This document shows, in pieces, positions 36,549-47,784 of a DNA stretch of 64,000 nucleotides. The translations under genes and the position numbers were made by a program. Source of the stretch: Desmodus rotundus (lineage: Eukaryota; Chordata; Mammalia; Chiroptera; Phyllostomidae); contig NC_071398.1 of the NCBI RefSeq assembly GCF_022682495.2, positions 87,025,398 through 87,089,397 on the forward strand. The letters run 5' to 3'. The notes below the pieces were generated by a model. That model saw nothing but the letters and a program-made list of their open reading frames with translations, had not been told where the DNA came from and ran no database searches. Every line of letters begins with the position of its first letter. Position 1 is the first letter of the stretch.

Positions 36549-36800
36549 CCCTGGCAGGGTGGCTCAGTTGGTTGGCGTGTCATCCCATACACCAAAAGGT
36601 TGTGGGTTCGAATTCTGGTGAGGGCACATGCCTGGGTTTTGTGGTTCGATACTCAGAGTGCATATAGGAGGCAACTGATCAATATTTCTCCTTTACATCG
36701 AGGTCCTCTTTCTCTCTCTCTCCCTCACTCTTCCTCTCTCAAATCAATGAAAATGTACCCTTGGGTGATGATTAAAATACATAAAATAAAACACAATAAA
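36549..36800 (+). mobile_element. VES SINE (sense), long variant
   Basis: CCTGGCAGGGTGGCTCAGTTGG carries a perfect A box (TGGCTCAGTTGG), and GGGTTCGAATTCTGG a near-perfect B box. A second GTGGTTCGATACTC motif follows, as in longer VES variants, and then a CT-rich and A-rich tail. This is the best-preserved Pol III promoter among the copies here. Confidence 0.93.
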
Positions 36801-38699
36801 AATGATACAACCTCCTGGATCTAAATTGCTGTTAGCTGTTCTTTGCTCAATATGATGTTTTGGTGTATTAGTAAGTACATCAGAGACTGCAAACTGCCCC
36901 TCCATATGGACCGCTGGCTACACACAGCAGGGAGATAAAAGGAAAAGCAGTCATGTTGTTTGCTTTGCAGTGTTCGGTAATTGTCTAGGTTTGCTCTAGT
37001 TGAAGAGGGAAAACAAAACAAAGAAGACTCAAAGCGGGACAGGCTTCGGGAGGTATTCGCAGGGAGCTTTATATAGAGAAAAACCTCCGCACAGAGTCAA
37101 TGAAATAAAAATTTAACGCACAATTGTAAATCCCGAAGACACACGCCACAGTGGCCTGTAGAAAGAGGTTGCGTTTATCTCCTCGTCTGACTCTCTGAGT
37201 GACTCTGAGTGTCTGGCGCTGACTTTTAAGGGAAGACTCAGATGGTAACCAGTTGAAAATCAATACTCATGGAAGAGAAGCTATTTAAAAGGAGAAAGCT
37301 TCCATGGGAGCAGGGGGTGGGTGAGGCAGAGGAGGGCACAGGGGAAAAATGGGACAACTTTAATAGAATCACAATAACATTATTTTTTAAAATGTGCAAA
37401 AAAGGAGAACAATTCTGAAGTGAAACTGGGAGGGGGAAGCACACATCACCGCTGGTGCTCCTTGCTTTCTACAAAGTCTCTTCCTACTGCAAAGACGAGC
37501 TGATCTTTCAAAGATTTCAACTTATTTTTCCTTAAGAGGCTATTTAGTGCCTACTATATGTCATTCATATTAAAATGTAAACAACCACCGAGGCATCAAT
37601 TCTATACTAACTGAGACCTTGTGAAGAATCCAAATTATTTGCGCGGTCAGTGCGCTTTCATCACGTGTAGATTGTATGTGACTCAGTGTTCATGCATTGT
37701 GCGTATTTCACTCCCATGCATCTATCGTGTACAAGAATGTAACCTCACGTCAGGCTGCCGACATTGTATGTGCATAAAGAGACAGCACAAGAAAAAAAAG
37801 ATTGATGATAAATCTTCAAAAAAGTAGAGTTAACCTGATTCTTCCACAATTTGAATCACCTTGAAATGATACCACATTCATTTCGGAGATGTCCTCCGCT
37901 TCTGATTGGGTTACCAGAAAATAGTTAAACTCACGTGGGTATTCCAGGAAATTTTGAGGGAGCCACCACTCCTAAGATTTGAATATATTATGATAATTTT
38001 ACATAACATGAAATTGGTTGCACACACATTTTCTTGAGGACAGATTTCTAGTTTATTTCTTAGGTGTCACATCCTTGTGGTCAAAATAAGCGCAAGACCG
38101 GTTGAGCAAATTGCAACATAACCACGTGGTTGGATATCAGTCCCCCACTTAACGTTTTTCTATATAAGATATTTATTTAAAAATATTTTAGGGCTGATGA
38201 AACAGCTTCTGCTTTTAAAATGTTTTCAACTAATCTATTTCCATCTCTCGACAAATAACCTTGGCTTTAACTTTATAGACAAGACTGAGCTCTGAATCAA
38301 TCACATGCATGTTTTAATTTTCCTCTTTGCTGCCCCTAGAATCCCTATGTATAGTGACCAGACCTTAGCTCACTTCTCTAGGTAAAAATGCCCCCTGTCC
38401 TTGCTGGTTAGGGATGGTCCTGTAATAACAGTTTTGACAATGAAATTTAAGCTGGAGTCTGGTGTGGGGAGGATTCCTGTGAAAAAATCTTGCTTCCCTG
38501 AAAAACAAGAGGGATGCACCTGGCACGACCTTTCTCCTTTCATTCTCTCCCAAATGTGGCTGTAATGCCCGAAGCCACAGCAGCCATCTCGCACCCAGAA
38601 TGGAAAAGACAGGAGCGCTGCAGAAACAATCTCCACGACGTTACCGCACCCGTGAGTGAATGCACGCAAGCACCCATTTACCTTCAGAGAGTGAGAAAA
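36801..38699. other. Intergenic, no feature recognised
   Basis: This is AT-rich unique-looking sequence with a few short open frames. No supported feature. Confidence 0.5.
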
Positions 38700-39514
38700 T
38701 TAAACTCCTGTTTGTTTACGTTGTTATACATGGAGCTTTCCTGCAATGTGTACCTGAACAATAGCTTTAACTGCTCTATCGCTTATTTCCCAATGTATTT
38801 CTTAATTGGATATTGCTGGCATAGGGGACCACTATTAATTTATGTAGATGGGTCTTGTGTCTAATTAACTTGCTGAATTTTCTGATGAGTTCTACTAAAT
38901 AACTAGCTTTGTCTGTTGGATTGAGTTGCTTGAGTTTTCTGTGTAGAGGATCAAATCATAAAGAAATAATGCTAGTCTGTATTTCTCTTCCCAATCCTAT
39001 TAAGAACTCTTTTTCCCCCCTTAACTCAGTGTACTGGCCAGGACTTCACAATACCGACAGTTATTCATCATATGAATGTTTTCTGAGCACTTGGTTTATT
39101 CCCGACACTGTTCTACTCCCCGGGAGTGCAAAGCCTCCTCCACACGACCGAGGTCATTCTTGTGTTGTTTCTTATCTTAAAGAGAAATCAAATACATTTT
39201 CTCTGTACTGTGATATTTACTGACATTTTGGTACATAGCCTTTATAAAGTCAAGGGAATTTTATTCTATTGCCAATTTCCAATAATTATAAGTTAATTTT
39301 TTAAATTGTAAACATTTTCTGGGTTCATCATGATAGGTATGTGATTTTTCTTCCAGAGTCTATTAATGTGGTGACTCATATTGATTTTCTGAGATTTAAC
39401 TATCTTGTGTTTTAGTTTTAAGCTCCATTTGATCATAACGTATTACTATATTTTTAAAGAAAACTTTGGATTCAGTTAATATTTTAATATTCAGTTAATA
39501 ATGTTTTTCTATAG

Positions 39515-39850
39515 TCTTAAGTGAAATATATAGGGTCTAGCACAAATAATGCCCCTTTTTTATTGCAAACACTTTTATTACAAAATCATAAGCACGTAAT
39601 TCTGTAACATAACAATGTCACACTCGAGCACACCATATGCATGTGACATTTCAGGTGAAATGTTCAAATTAAAACGATAAGTTACGACACCCATGTTATC
39701 ACCCTACCAACCACACTCAGGCAGACAGTACTTCTGCTGGACCCTGTATATCAATATAAGTATCCATATAAAGTATATGTGCATAATATTTTATTTAGGA
39801 TGTTTTACATTTATATTCTTAAGTGAAATATATATCAATATAAATATCAG
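39515..39850. repeat. Local duplication of about 84-bp period around a MITE
   Basis: TCTTAAGTGAAATATA at 39,515-39,530 and TATCAATATAAGTATC after the MITE reappear as one continuous block at 39,817-39,848. Once the MITE and one TA are removed, 31 of 32 bases agree. Confidence 0.8.
39531..39746. mobile_element. Mariner-type MITE with TA target duplication
   Basis: The left end TAGGGTCTAGCACAAATAAT pairs with the right-end complement CAGGGTCCAGCAGAAGTACT (17 of 23 terminal positions). TA flanks it at 39,529-39,530 and 39,747-39,748. At 216 bp with no transposase frame, it is non-autonomous. The empty site is confirmed by a nearby duplicate (see findings). Confidence 0.85.
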
Positions 39851-40514
39851 CAAAATTATATATACATTTCCTCTTCATGTATTCCTATTGTTAAAATTCC
39901 AATTTGGAATTAATATTATTTTAACTTCATAAGGTAAAGTGGACTGTTTCTCTTACTCTGTTTTTTGGAATAACCTTTATAACACAGATGTCATATTTTA
40001 CTCTAATGTTGGGTAGAATTCACTGGTCCAGTCTTCTAGGTCTGTTCAAGGTTTCTACTTCTTCCAATTTTGGCATTTTATATTTTTCCAAAAATTGTGT
40101 CTACTTTTCTAGATTCTCAGACATATTAGTATATATTTTTATGTTATCTTTTTGTTATTTTAAAGTATCTTGAAACTTTCATATATCTTTTGTTATTTCT
40201 CCATTTTATTATGTATTTTGTTTATTTAGCTCTTCTTTTTTTCCATCTTGTTGACAGTAGTTTTTTCACCCTATTAAACTTTCCAAAGAATCTATTTTTG
40301 TTGTTTCTCACACTTGAGTCTTTTGCCTTGTGATTCATTGACCCCTTGTAGCGGTTCGCTTCTTCCTTCTTGCTCTTTTTGGCATATTCTGTTGCTCTTT
40401 CTGTCTTCTTGTGTTGAACATGTAGTGTTCTTTATTTTCAATTTTTCTTATTTTAACTATAAAACTTCTTTTGAACATTGGCTTTAATGGTGTCCCACAA
40501 ATATTGCCATGCAA

Positions 40515-41275
40515 TGCCTTATTGTCGCTCAGTTCTTGTGTGTGTTGTGAGCCACTGAGGCAACCCTATCAATGGGTGACATCTGCAGTGTCCTGTCCTC
40601 AGCAGCCCTGCTCAGCTCCTGCAGACTCCAGCCTATGGCTTCTTTTATGGAGTCACCCCATCTCACACTTGGTCTTCCTCTTTTCCTGCCGCCTTCTATT
40701 TTTCCCATCATTATTGTCTTTTCTAAAGAACCCTGCCTTCTCATGGTGTGCCCAAATGAGGACAGTCGCAGTTTTGTCATTTTTGCCTCCAGTGATGTTT
40801 CAGGCTTAATTTGCTCTAGGACCCACTGGTTCATCTTTCTGACAGGCTGGGGTATCCACAGAGCTCTCCTCCAACACCATCTTTCAAATCAGTTTTCTTT
40901 TTTTTCTATCAGCCTTCTTTACTGTAAAACCTCCCCATCTGTACACAGTAATTGGGAATATGAGGGTGTGGATGATCTTAGCCTTGGTCTCTAATGACAC
41001 ATCTTTGCTCTTGGTGATCTCTCCTAATTCTTCCATTGCTGCCCTTCGGAGTCTCAGCTTTCTGTGGATTTCTCAGCGGCAGTCTCCTTTTGAACTGATG
41101 ATTGAACCAAAGTAAACAAATCTAACAATTTAGGCGTCTTCATCGTCTGTGTTAATGTTGTGTATTTCTTCTGTAGTCAGAATTTTTGTCTTCTTGGTGT
41201 TCTAATGCGGTCCCGCTTTGGCACCTTCTTCTTTCACTTCTCTCCCAAGTTCTTTCAAATCATTGTTACTTTCTG
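40515..41275 (-). mobile_element. RTE/BovB-clade LINE fragment (antisense)
   Basis: On the minus strand a 101-codon open frame (40,529-40,834) reads KMTKLRLSSFGHTMRRQGSL, continues LEKTIMMGKIEGGRKRGRP and then VRWGDSIKEAIG with SLQELSRAAEDR. This is the conserved C-terminal tail of RTE-clade reverse transcriptases such as BovB. Upstream, in shifted frames, VRFVYFGSIISSKGDC (about 41,085-41,132) and EITKSKDVSLETKAKII (about 40,971-41,021) are also RTE signatures in the correct order. Only the 3' part of ORF2 is present. The N-terminal endonuclease and reverse transcriptase catalytic core are missing, so it cannot move. It lies inside an antisense L1 and is therefore younger than that L1. Confidence 0.85.
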
Positions 41276-41450
41276 CACATAACAATTTCCCTTGAAGTTT
41301 CCTCTTTAACCCAGGTGCTATTTCTTAGAATATCTTTTTGCTTCCAGACATGCCAGCCGTCACACTTCTGTATTATCACCTCTGGCCCAGTCTGTGAGTT
41401 CACTGAGACTGACTTTCCTTACAATGTCTACCAAGATATTTTATATCGCT

Positions 41451-44028
41451 AGGAGGGCTTAATGCACTTTTACGATAGAGCTGGTAGTTCTCACTAGAAA
41501 ATTACAGAATTGATGTTTACATAGCATCAGTGTCGTGGCTGGCCATAATTATTGATTTTCTTTGTGCCGGACTGTAAAGAATTATCCTCTCAAGAAAGTC
41601 ACATCCTATAAATCTCTCAGCTGAAGAGGTCCACTGAACAAACAAAAAGCTTAAGAATAGCAAGCTGATGATTATATTCTTACTTTTGATGCAGATCATA
41701 TATCAAGCTAGTCATTGAGCAACTTTCTCCTTCTTTTATGATGAGGGAAGCGTGCCATAAAGCTGTAAAGGGCTGGAAAAATAATGACACAGTGCTGATT
41801 CCAGCTCTGTGTCTGTTTGCCCAACCCAACGAAGCTAAATGACTTATACAGAACTACACACGCTACCACTTCTTATGTTAATATCCCAGAGCTTCACACA
41901 TATGGCTATTTCACTGTCTGTTGAAGATTTTTCAAACTCCTCTGCACCTTAAATAGATTACGAGGGGCTTATCACTTTGCTAGAAATGATGAACTAAGAG
42001 TCACTATTTGTGGGTCCCTGAAAAGCACAGATATGTATAAATTTCCATTTAAAAATTTCTCAGTTAATTTGGGAAAGCAGAGACTAGGCTATAAATAACA
42101 GGCACATCTTAAATCACTTACTGGCTCAAGGCATTCATAAATAGTTTGCTCTAACAGCCCCTCCATTGCTGCTTCTGTGCTATTCATTCTCCTGACCCTA
42201 ACTGTTATTTACGAGGACAGCCTAAAGACAGTGACCCCGGATGAACGACCATTCTGTGGCATCTATTGGCCACATGAAAAAGTCACTATGGAAACTGTGA
42301 TCTCTTCTCCCCTTCACTTCCCCACCCTCTTCCCATTCACTGTTCAAAAGCTTCTGGATACATTCATGCACACGACTGGGACAATAATAATTGTGGAGCA
42401 GATGACCTTAATTTTTAATGCAGATCCAAGAAAGAAGAATGTCTTTGTTTGATGCAGAGAGATGGATTGGAAAAGAGACACATCCTTGGACATATATTTG
42501 AAAGAACCTCACCTAGTAAAGGGGTTAGAGGACCCCCGAGCCCCCGCCCAAACAAACATTTATATGCGATACTCACATGTTTGTAAAGCATACATGTTTG
42601 TGCTTTACTTTCATTTCTTTGGGTATGGAATGTGTATCGAGACAGGAAAACTCAGTTTGTAATATTGTACCTCTAGGGAATGACAGCTCAGCTTAACACT
42701 TCTTAACTTGCAGCGTGTCGGAGGAGCCAACAAGGTCGTAGGCAGGGATCATAGGCATCTGGGTATTTCTGTTTATTTCTCTTTGTGCAGGGACCTGTCT
42801 CATCTCAAACCACTTGCTTTTTATCTCACGAGCATTTTCAGTTCATTCATTCACTCAACAGAGGGTGCCCACAGTCTCCCTTGTATTTCTAGCAGAGGTG
42901 AGTGCTGCTGCTCCTTTCCCACTGGCTGGGGCACTAGTGGAGTGAATACTTCGGTTTCTTTCTCTTTGGATGAGCCTATTTTATTGGTCAGTGCCATTGC
43001 TGGACAAAAGGCAATTTGTCTCTTGGGAAATGCCTGTGGCCTGTGTTCATGTGAATGGGCCTACGAGTCAGTTCTCCACATCACAGACCCCTGGAAGGGG
43101 CTTCGTAAGGGTCAAAGGATGGAGGAGGCAAAGTCTGCCACTGGCCTCTAGTCTAGCTTTGTCAGTCTTGGTTCTTCTCTCCCTCCCTCCCTCCATCCTT
43201 CCTACGTATCCTCCTTTTTTCTCTCTCTGTTTTTCTCCCTCTCTTTCTTTTGTTACTAGATCATCGTTAAGGAAATTGATTTTTAGATGTCTATATGATT
43301 CCCAGTATCTATTTTCTCCTGGGAGAGGCTTAGATGGTAGAAAAAGTGTTTGATACCCCAAATCTCGAATATTAGGGGATATAAAGTGGAAAGCCATAGC
43401 CTTCGAGGAGCTTATCATCTAGTTAAGGAGGCCAAGAACGAGCCTATGAAATTCCATTAAAATTGGAAAGTGTGTGAGTTAGTATCAACTTACTGATACA
43501 GACAGGGACTCAAAAAAGACAGCAATGAATGAGCACGAGCAGAATTTGTAAAGGAGGAGGTGGAGCTGTGAAGGCTAAGTGGTTTCTAAGAAGTAGGGAT
43601 GTGGCCCAGAAGGCAGAACTGGAGTCAACAGAGGAATTACAGATTGGAAGATTCTGGCCTAATCCAAGGGAGCTCTTTCTAACATGGAAGAGCTGTATTA
43701 GTTTATGGTTATGGATTCTAGGACAAGACCATGTAAAATAATACCATTTGAATAGAAAATATAGTAAATAGTAAGAAAAAGAGTTTTGAGACCCAAAATT
43801 AAAGTTATGAATTTTATAATTTACTTTGTCTGGCTGGAAGTTAGCAAAACTCTGGCTTTAGATGCACATATGTACTAATTCTTACAGTAAAGATAAATCA
43901 AATAATAAAACCATTTAATCAAATAATACACTATTTTTGTTTCCATTATATGATGGTATGAGGTGATAGTCTTCTCAACAAGTTTGACATTTGCAACCTG
44001 GTCAAAAAGATGTGATGCTTTTTCAACT
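41451..44028. other. Intergenic, no feature recognised
   Basis: The longest frame (42,708-43,151, +, 147 codons) has no recognisable domain. Pyrimidine-rich simple sequence lies at 43,170-43,250. No gene is supported. Confidence 0.5.
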
Positions 44029-44088
44029 CTTCCTTCCTTCCTTCCTTCCATCCTTCCTTCCTTCCTTCCTTCCTTCCTTCCCTCCTTT
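44029..44088. repeat. (TTCC)n microsatellite
   Basis: Roughly fifteen TTCC units carry single interruptions (CATCC and a terminal CCTCC). Confidence 0.9.
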
Positions 44089-44119
44089 TTCTGAATGTGG
44101 ATGTCCCACGTGCAGTACT

Positions 44120-44151
44120 GAGTTCGTGCTATATCGAGTTCGTGCTATATC
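44120..44151. repeat. 16-bp tandem duplication
   Basis: GAGTTCGTGCTATATC occurs twice in perfect tandem. The second copy's end pairs with a downstream GATATAG (44,160-44,166) to give a small inverted repeat. Confidence 0.9.
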
Positions 44152-44399
44152 CTTGCTCGCGATATAGTCTAATTATTGGCCTTCGGGTTTATTTGTTTTA
44201 TGATAAACTGATACCCTTGAATCCACGACGCAGTGCAGGAGCTGTGGTGCAGCCTGCAACTTCGCCTGCGCTCCCCTCCCTTCCTCCATCTGCTTCTATC
44301 CTTCCTGTTACTGCTGTCTTGCTTTTCCTGCTTATCATGCCCTTGCCTTATTTTTTTCACATTTGCTTCAATACGTTACTTAGTTTTGTTTGCTTTGGA

Positions 44400-45295
44400 A
44401 CTTTGACTCAAAGGTTTTAGATCATATGTTGTCTTTTAGGACTTGCTCATTTCTTTCAACATAATACAAAGATTCAGCTCTGTTGCCAAATGTGACTTTA
44501 ATTTATTTTCATTGTTGTATATTATTCCATCGTGTGAATATACCGTGGTATCCACTTGTATGTGGTCTCGCTTTCCATGGTCTCAAGTACCCATGGTCAA
44601 CCCATCATCGCGAGGAAAAGAAGGGTGAGTATAGGATAGTAAGATATTTTGAGAGAGAGACCACATTCACATAACTTTTACTACAGTATATCATTATACT
44701 TCTATTTATTTATTTGTTATTGTTGTTATCTCTTAGTGTGCCTAATTGAGAAATTAAACTTTATCATAGGAATGTATGTGTAGGAAAAGACGTAATATAT
44801 GCAGGGTTTGGTACTATGCACACTTTTAAGCATCCTCTGGGAGACTTGTAGCGTATCCCTCACATACAAGGGGGGACTCCTGTCTGCACAGTTTATTAAT
44901 TTGCTCTGCGGTCAATATATATTTTAGTTGTTTCCAGTTTTTTCACATTTTTATGGCATGCTGCTATGAAAATTCTTTTTAATGACTTCTTGATCATATA
45001 TTGAAGGTAATCTCTAAAGGTATTTGTCTAAGAATGGAATTGCTAAGTTGAAATGTACGCACATCTTCAATATTAAAACATAGCACTAAAGTCTTTTTTC
45101 CAAGGTGATTATGCCATTTTATACTCTCATTGGTGATGTATAGAGATTCGGTTAATCCACCTCTGCTACAACACTCGATGTGGCCAGGCTTCTTCATTTT
45201 TATCAATCAGATAGTTATAAAGTGGGATCGCAAGTGGTCTCGATTTGCATTCCCCGGATGTGTTGTGAACCTGACCTCTTCATATGTATCAGTCA
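44400..45295 (-). mobile_element. L1 3' end (antisense), split by a Tigger-like MITE
   Basis: ATTGTTGTATATTATTCCATC (44,511-44,531) precedes the MITE. TTGTTTCCAGTTTTTTCAC, GCTGCTATGAAAATTC, AAGAATGGAATTGCTAAG and CGATTTGCATTCCCCGG follow it. This is the classic antisense L1 3' UTR/ORF2 end order. Confidence 0.82.
44543..44882. mobile_element. Tigger (pogo)-like MITE
   Basis: The left end CCGTGGTATCCACTTGTATG pairs with the right-end complement CAGGAGTCCCCCCTTGTATG, with a perfect CTTGTATGTG core. The interior GTGCCTAATTGAGAAATTAAAC and TTTATCATAGGAATGTATG match the MER44/MER2-type Tigger non-autonomous group. The left flank is TA (44,541-44,542) and the right flank has decayed to TC. Confidence 0.8.
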
Positions 45296-45334
45296 TACAG
45301 GATTCCTTTGAAATGACTGTTCATGTTGTTTTGT

Positions 45335-45470
45335 TCTCTGAGCCTCAGTTTTTCTTTTCATCTGAAAATTCAGATAGTAATGTCTCTCTTATGGGATTTA
45401 ATTGTATAACGTATGCAATGCATCTGGTTCAATTTTGGTCACATGGTAGATCTTTAATAGAACTTGTGTA
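45335..45470 (+). repeat. MIR SINE fragment (sense)
   Basis: TCTCTGAGCCTCAGTTTTTC and CATCTGAAAATTCAGATAGTAA are MIR core landmarks in sense orientation. Confidence 0.65.
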
Positions 45471-45525
45471 TTTTTTTTTCTTCTGCTTCTGAGGTTATCT
45501 TTTGGTCTTCTCACACATTTCGGGA

Positions 45526-45596
45526 TCCTTCTCCTCCTTCCTTCTGTTCTCCCTCTCTCCCTCCTCTCCCCCTCCCTCCCTCCCTTCCTTCTGCCA
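45526..45596. repeat. Pyrimidine-rich simple sequence
   Basis: A C/T-only tract of (CCCT)n/(TTCC)n type. It creates the misleading Arg/Glu-rich frame on the minus strand. Confidence 0.85.
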
Positions 45597-45599
45597 CCG

Positions 45600-46114
45600 G
45601 ACCTCACAGCCCTTCCCTTACATTGCAGCTCTGGGTCTGAGGCTCTGTAATCCACATGGGCCATCCAAAGAACCAAAAGGTACTTACTACCTTTTCGGAC
45701 TTCCAAGAAACCTATCTGAATGGGAATATTTCTATTTGGTCTTCGACCGTATTTTGCTGACAATTCGCTCAGCCTCAGATCACTTAAAAAAAAAAATCAG
45801 TATCAGCTGTGGGATCAGTTTCCCCGAAGCCTCTCATTTTTGTCCCGTCCTGCAGTCAGTTACCAGACTTGCCTCTTGGGTCCAGAGATGAGACTTCTTC
45901 GTGAGCACCCGAGTCACGTGAGTCGGGACTTGCCGAAGTTACTGGAATGTGAACCACGGGACGGTTTGTTAGATGCAGATTCTGATTCGGTACATCTGGT
46001 GGGCCGGGCTCTGAGCGTCTAACACACCCTCCGATGATGCCCATGCTGCTGGTCCGACAGCCTCACTCTGAGAAACACGGTCCGGGAACTTCTTCATGCA
46101 TTTTTTATCCTCAG
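45600..46114. other. Intergenic, no feature recognised
   Basis: Nothing is supported between the pyrimidine tract and the next VES SINE. Confidence 0.5.
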
Positions 46115-46311
46115 CATTGCTTTTAGAGAGAGAGAGAGGAAAGAGAGCGGGGAGAAAGAAGAGAGAGAAACACCGGTTGGCTGCCTTCCCCAGGCACCCC
46201 AGCAGGGGATCAAATCTGGGACCTGGGTATGTGCGCTGACCAGGAATCAAACCCACAGCCTTCCTGTGTACTGGACAACGTTCCAACCGACTGAGCCATA
46301 AGGGCCGAGGC
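46115..46311 (-). mobile_element. VES SINE (antisense)
   Basis: A GCTTTTAGAGAGAGAGAG tail, AACACCGGTTGGCTGCC, then GATCAAATCTGGGACCTGGG, ending CCAACCGACTGAGCCATAAGG. The terminal CCAGGGC is degraded to CCGAGGC. Confidence 0.88.
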
Positions 46312-46434
46312 AATTGCTGAAGGTTTTTTCCAGCTCTAGATTTTAATGATATATAAGTCATAAACTGTCATGTTTTATTCCTGAGAACAGTTCTCTATTT
46401 TTTATCTGTATCCTCTGTGGTTTATTAGAGACTC

Positions 46435-46560
46435 AATCATTTATGTAGCACGTGTGTCTTCAGCAGCTACCATGTAGCTGGCGTTACTCAAGCGAAAGAG
46501 ACGAACCAGTGAGCAAAACAGACAAACACCCCTGTCTTTAAGGAAATAACATAGTTTAAG
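46435..46560 (-). repeat. MIR-related fragment (antisense)
   Basis: CAGCTACCATGTAGCTGGCGTT, then AACCAGTGAGCAAAACAGAC and CCCCTGTCTTTAAGGAAAT have the order of the common MIR-associated antisense sequence. Confidence 0.5.
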
Positions 46561-47784
46561 TGTAACTGCTAAATAAAAAAAGCCCAATGGCATATATCTT
46601 TTATACGACCGTTCTTCTGTTCCTAATTTCACAAAATAACACTTCGAATTATTTTTATATGACAAAGACAAATAGCCCTACTCTTTCTTACCCTTGGCTG
46701 TATGTACTGATCCCTATTTAATGTTCTTAAATTTTATTAGGAGTTTTAAGAATACTCAAACAGTTTATGGTATTGCCTTATATCGAATGATCAATTTGTA
46801 TTTTTTGGTTGACAGTTATTACAGAATAAACCAAAACCAAAAAGAATGCTAAAACTTTTGTAAAATATGCAATTTCTTTTGGTAAAAGAAAACTTGATTT
46901 CTACATCTCCGCAAGTTTTCTTTTAGACTGACTTTCCCTCATTTATTATTTTGCTTTTCTTTTTCACCACAGGAAGTAATTCGCAATAAGCCTTAAAATT
47001 CAGGATGTCTTGGTGTGCGTTTCTCTCCATAACACACTTCAAGGCAAAGCTTTTGAAGTGGAGGAAACTTCAAAGTTGAACCTCAAGCTTTTGAAGTGGA
47101 TCTACCCCTGAGACTGGTTTTTAAAACAAGAGAGTAATATGCTTATTCTCCCTTGTGCTTCACACATGACAGAGAAGAAATTTGTAGTGATAAATGGCGC
47201 CCAAGGCCGAAAGATTTGAAACCAATATGCACAATTACCCAAATGGCTTAACGTTGGATTTTGGAGGTGAAGTGACAAAATGTGCTGGGACGTATAAAAG
47301 CAAGGTTGGAGGCTCTCTTTACTATCTGTGAACCCCGGGTTAAAACAATTGTTTAATTTTCAAGCTTAGTTTGGAAGATGAAGATGACTGTGAGCTGACT
47401 GTAAAAATGCATCATGCATATTTAAGATATTTAAATTAACCTGTCTCACGGAGCCAGCCTTATCTATTTTTTAAAGTGTTTGAAATGCTGTCAAATGTCC
47501 TTTGAAATGGAATAAAACAATAAGGAGAGATTATCAGAAGAGTACAATAAAACCACAATATCTAGTTCTCTTTAAAAAAGCACAAATATTGATAGGATAA
47601 TTGTGGCAAAATAGTTATGATAAGTACAAATCATAACTATGTGGCAGGTCCTCTTGTTTTCTAAGTGAAGTTGTAATTTTTTAGAGCTTTCTAAACTCTA
47701 AATATTTGCGTTAATCAGTGACATATCATGCTGGAAAAAGTCTAAAACTCAATGTATTTTTTTTAAATCACAGCTGAAGACATT
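46561..47784. other. Intergenic, AT-rich, with small repeats
   Basis: No interspersed repeat is recognised. The stretch holds a 16-bp direct repeat (AAGCTTTTGAAGTGGA at 47,047 and 47,085) and a perfect 11-bp inverted repeat (47,611-47,640). The lack of repeats over 1.2 kb would suit a conserved non-coding region, but this is inference. Confidence 0.5.
47611..47640. repeat. Perfect 11-bp inverted repeat, 8-nt spacer
   Basis: ATAGTTATGAT and ATCATAACTAT flank AAGTACAA. The arms pair perfectly. Confidence 0.9.

Larger units (their letters stand above)
38700..41450 (-). mobile_element. L1 LINE ORF2 fragment (antisense), multiply interrupted
   Basis: Antisense L1 ORF2 landmarks run in order. They are AACTTGCTGAATTTTCTGATG near 38,870, TCTATTAATGTGGTGACTCA near 39,360, GGGTAGAATTCACTGGTCCAG near 40,010, ATTGGCTTTAATGGTGTCCC near 40,477, and after the RTE insert, GAAGTTTCCTCTTTAACCCAG near 41,295. 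The frame is destroyed throughout. It hosts a mariner MITE (39,531), an MIR-like patch near 39,060-39,190, and an RTE fragment near 40.5-41.3 kb. Confidence 0.82.

Noticed and set aside
36059..36595. 178-codon minus-strand open frame, the longest in the window
   Set aside because: It runs through most of the hAT MITE and the head of a VES SINE, has no recognisable domain, and shows no splice or promoter context.
36549..36630. tRNA gene, because of intact A-box and B-box sequences
   Set aside because: It is the head of a VES SINE. The cloverleaf is not maintained and the element continues into a CT-rich tail.
45398..45763. 121-codon minus-strand frame rich in Arg/Glu/Gly
   Set aside because: It is generated by the C/T simple-sequence tract at 45,526-45,596.
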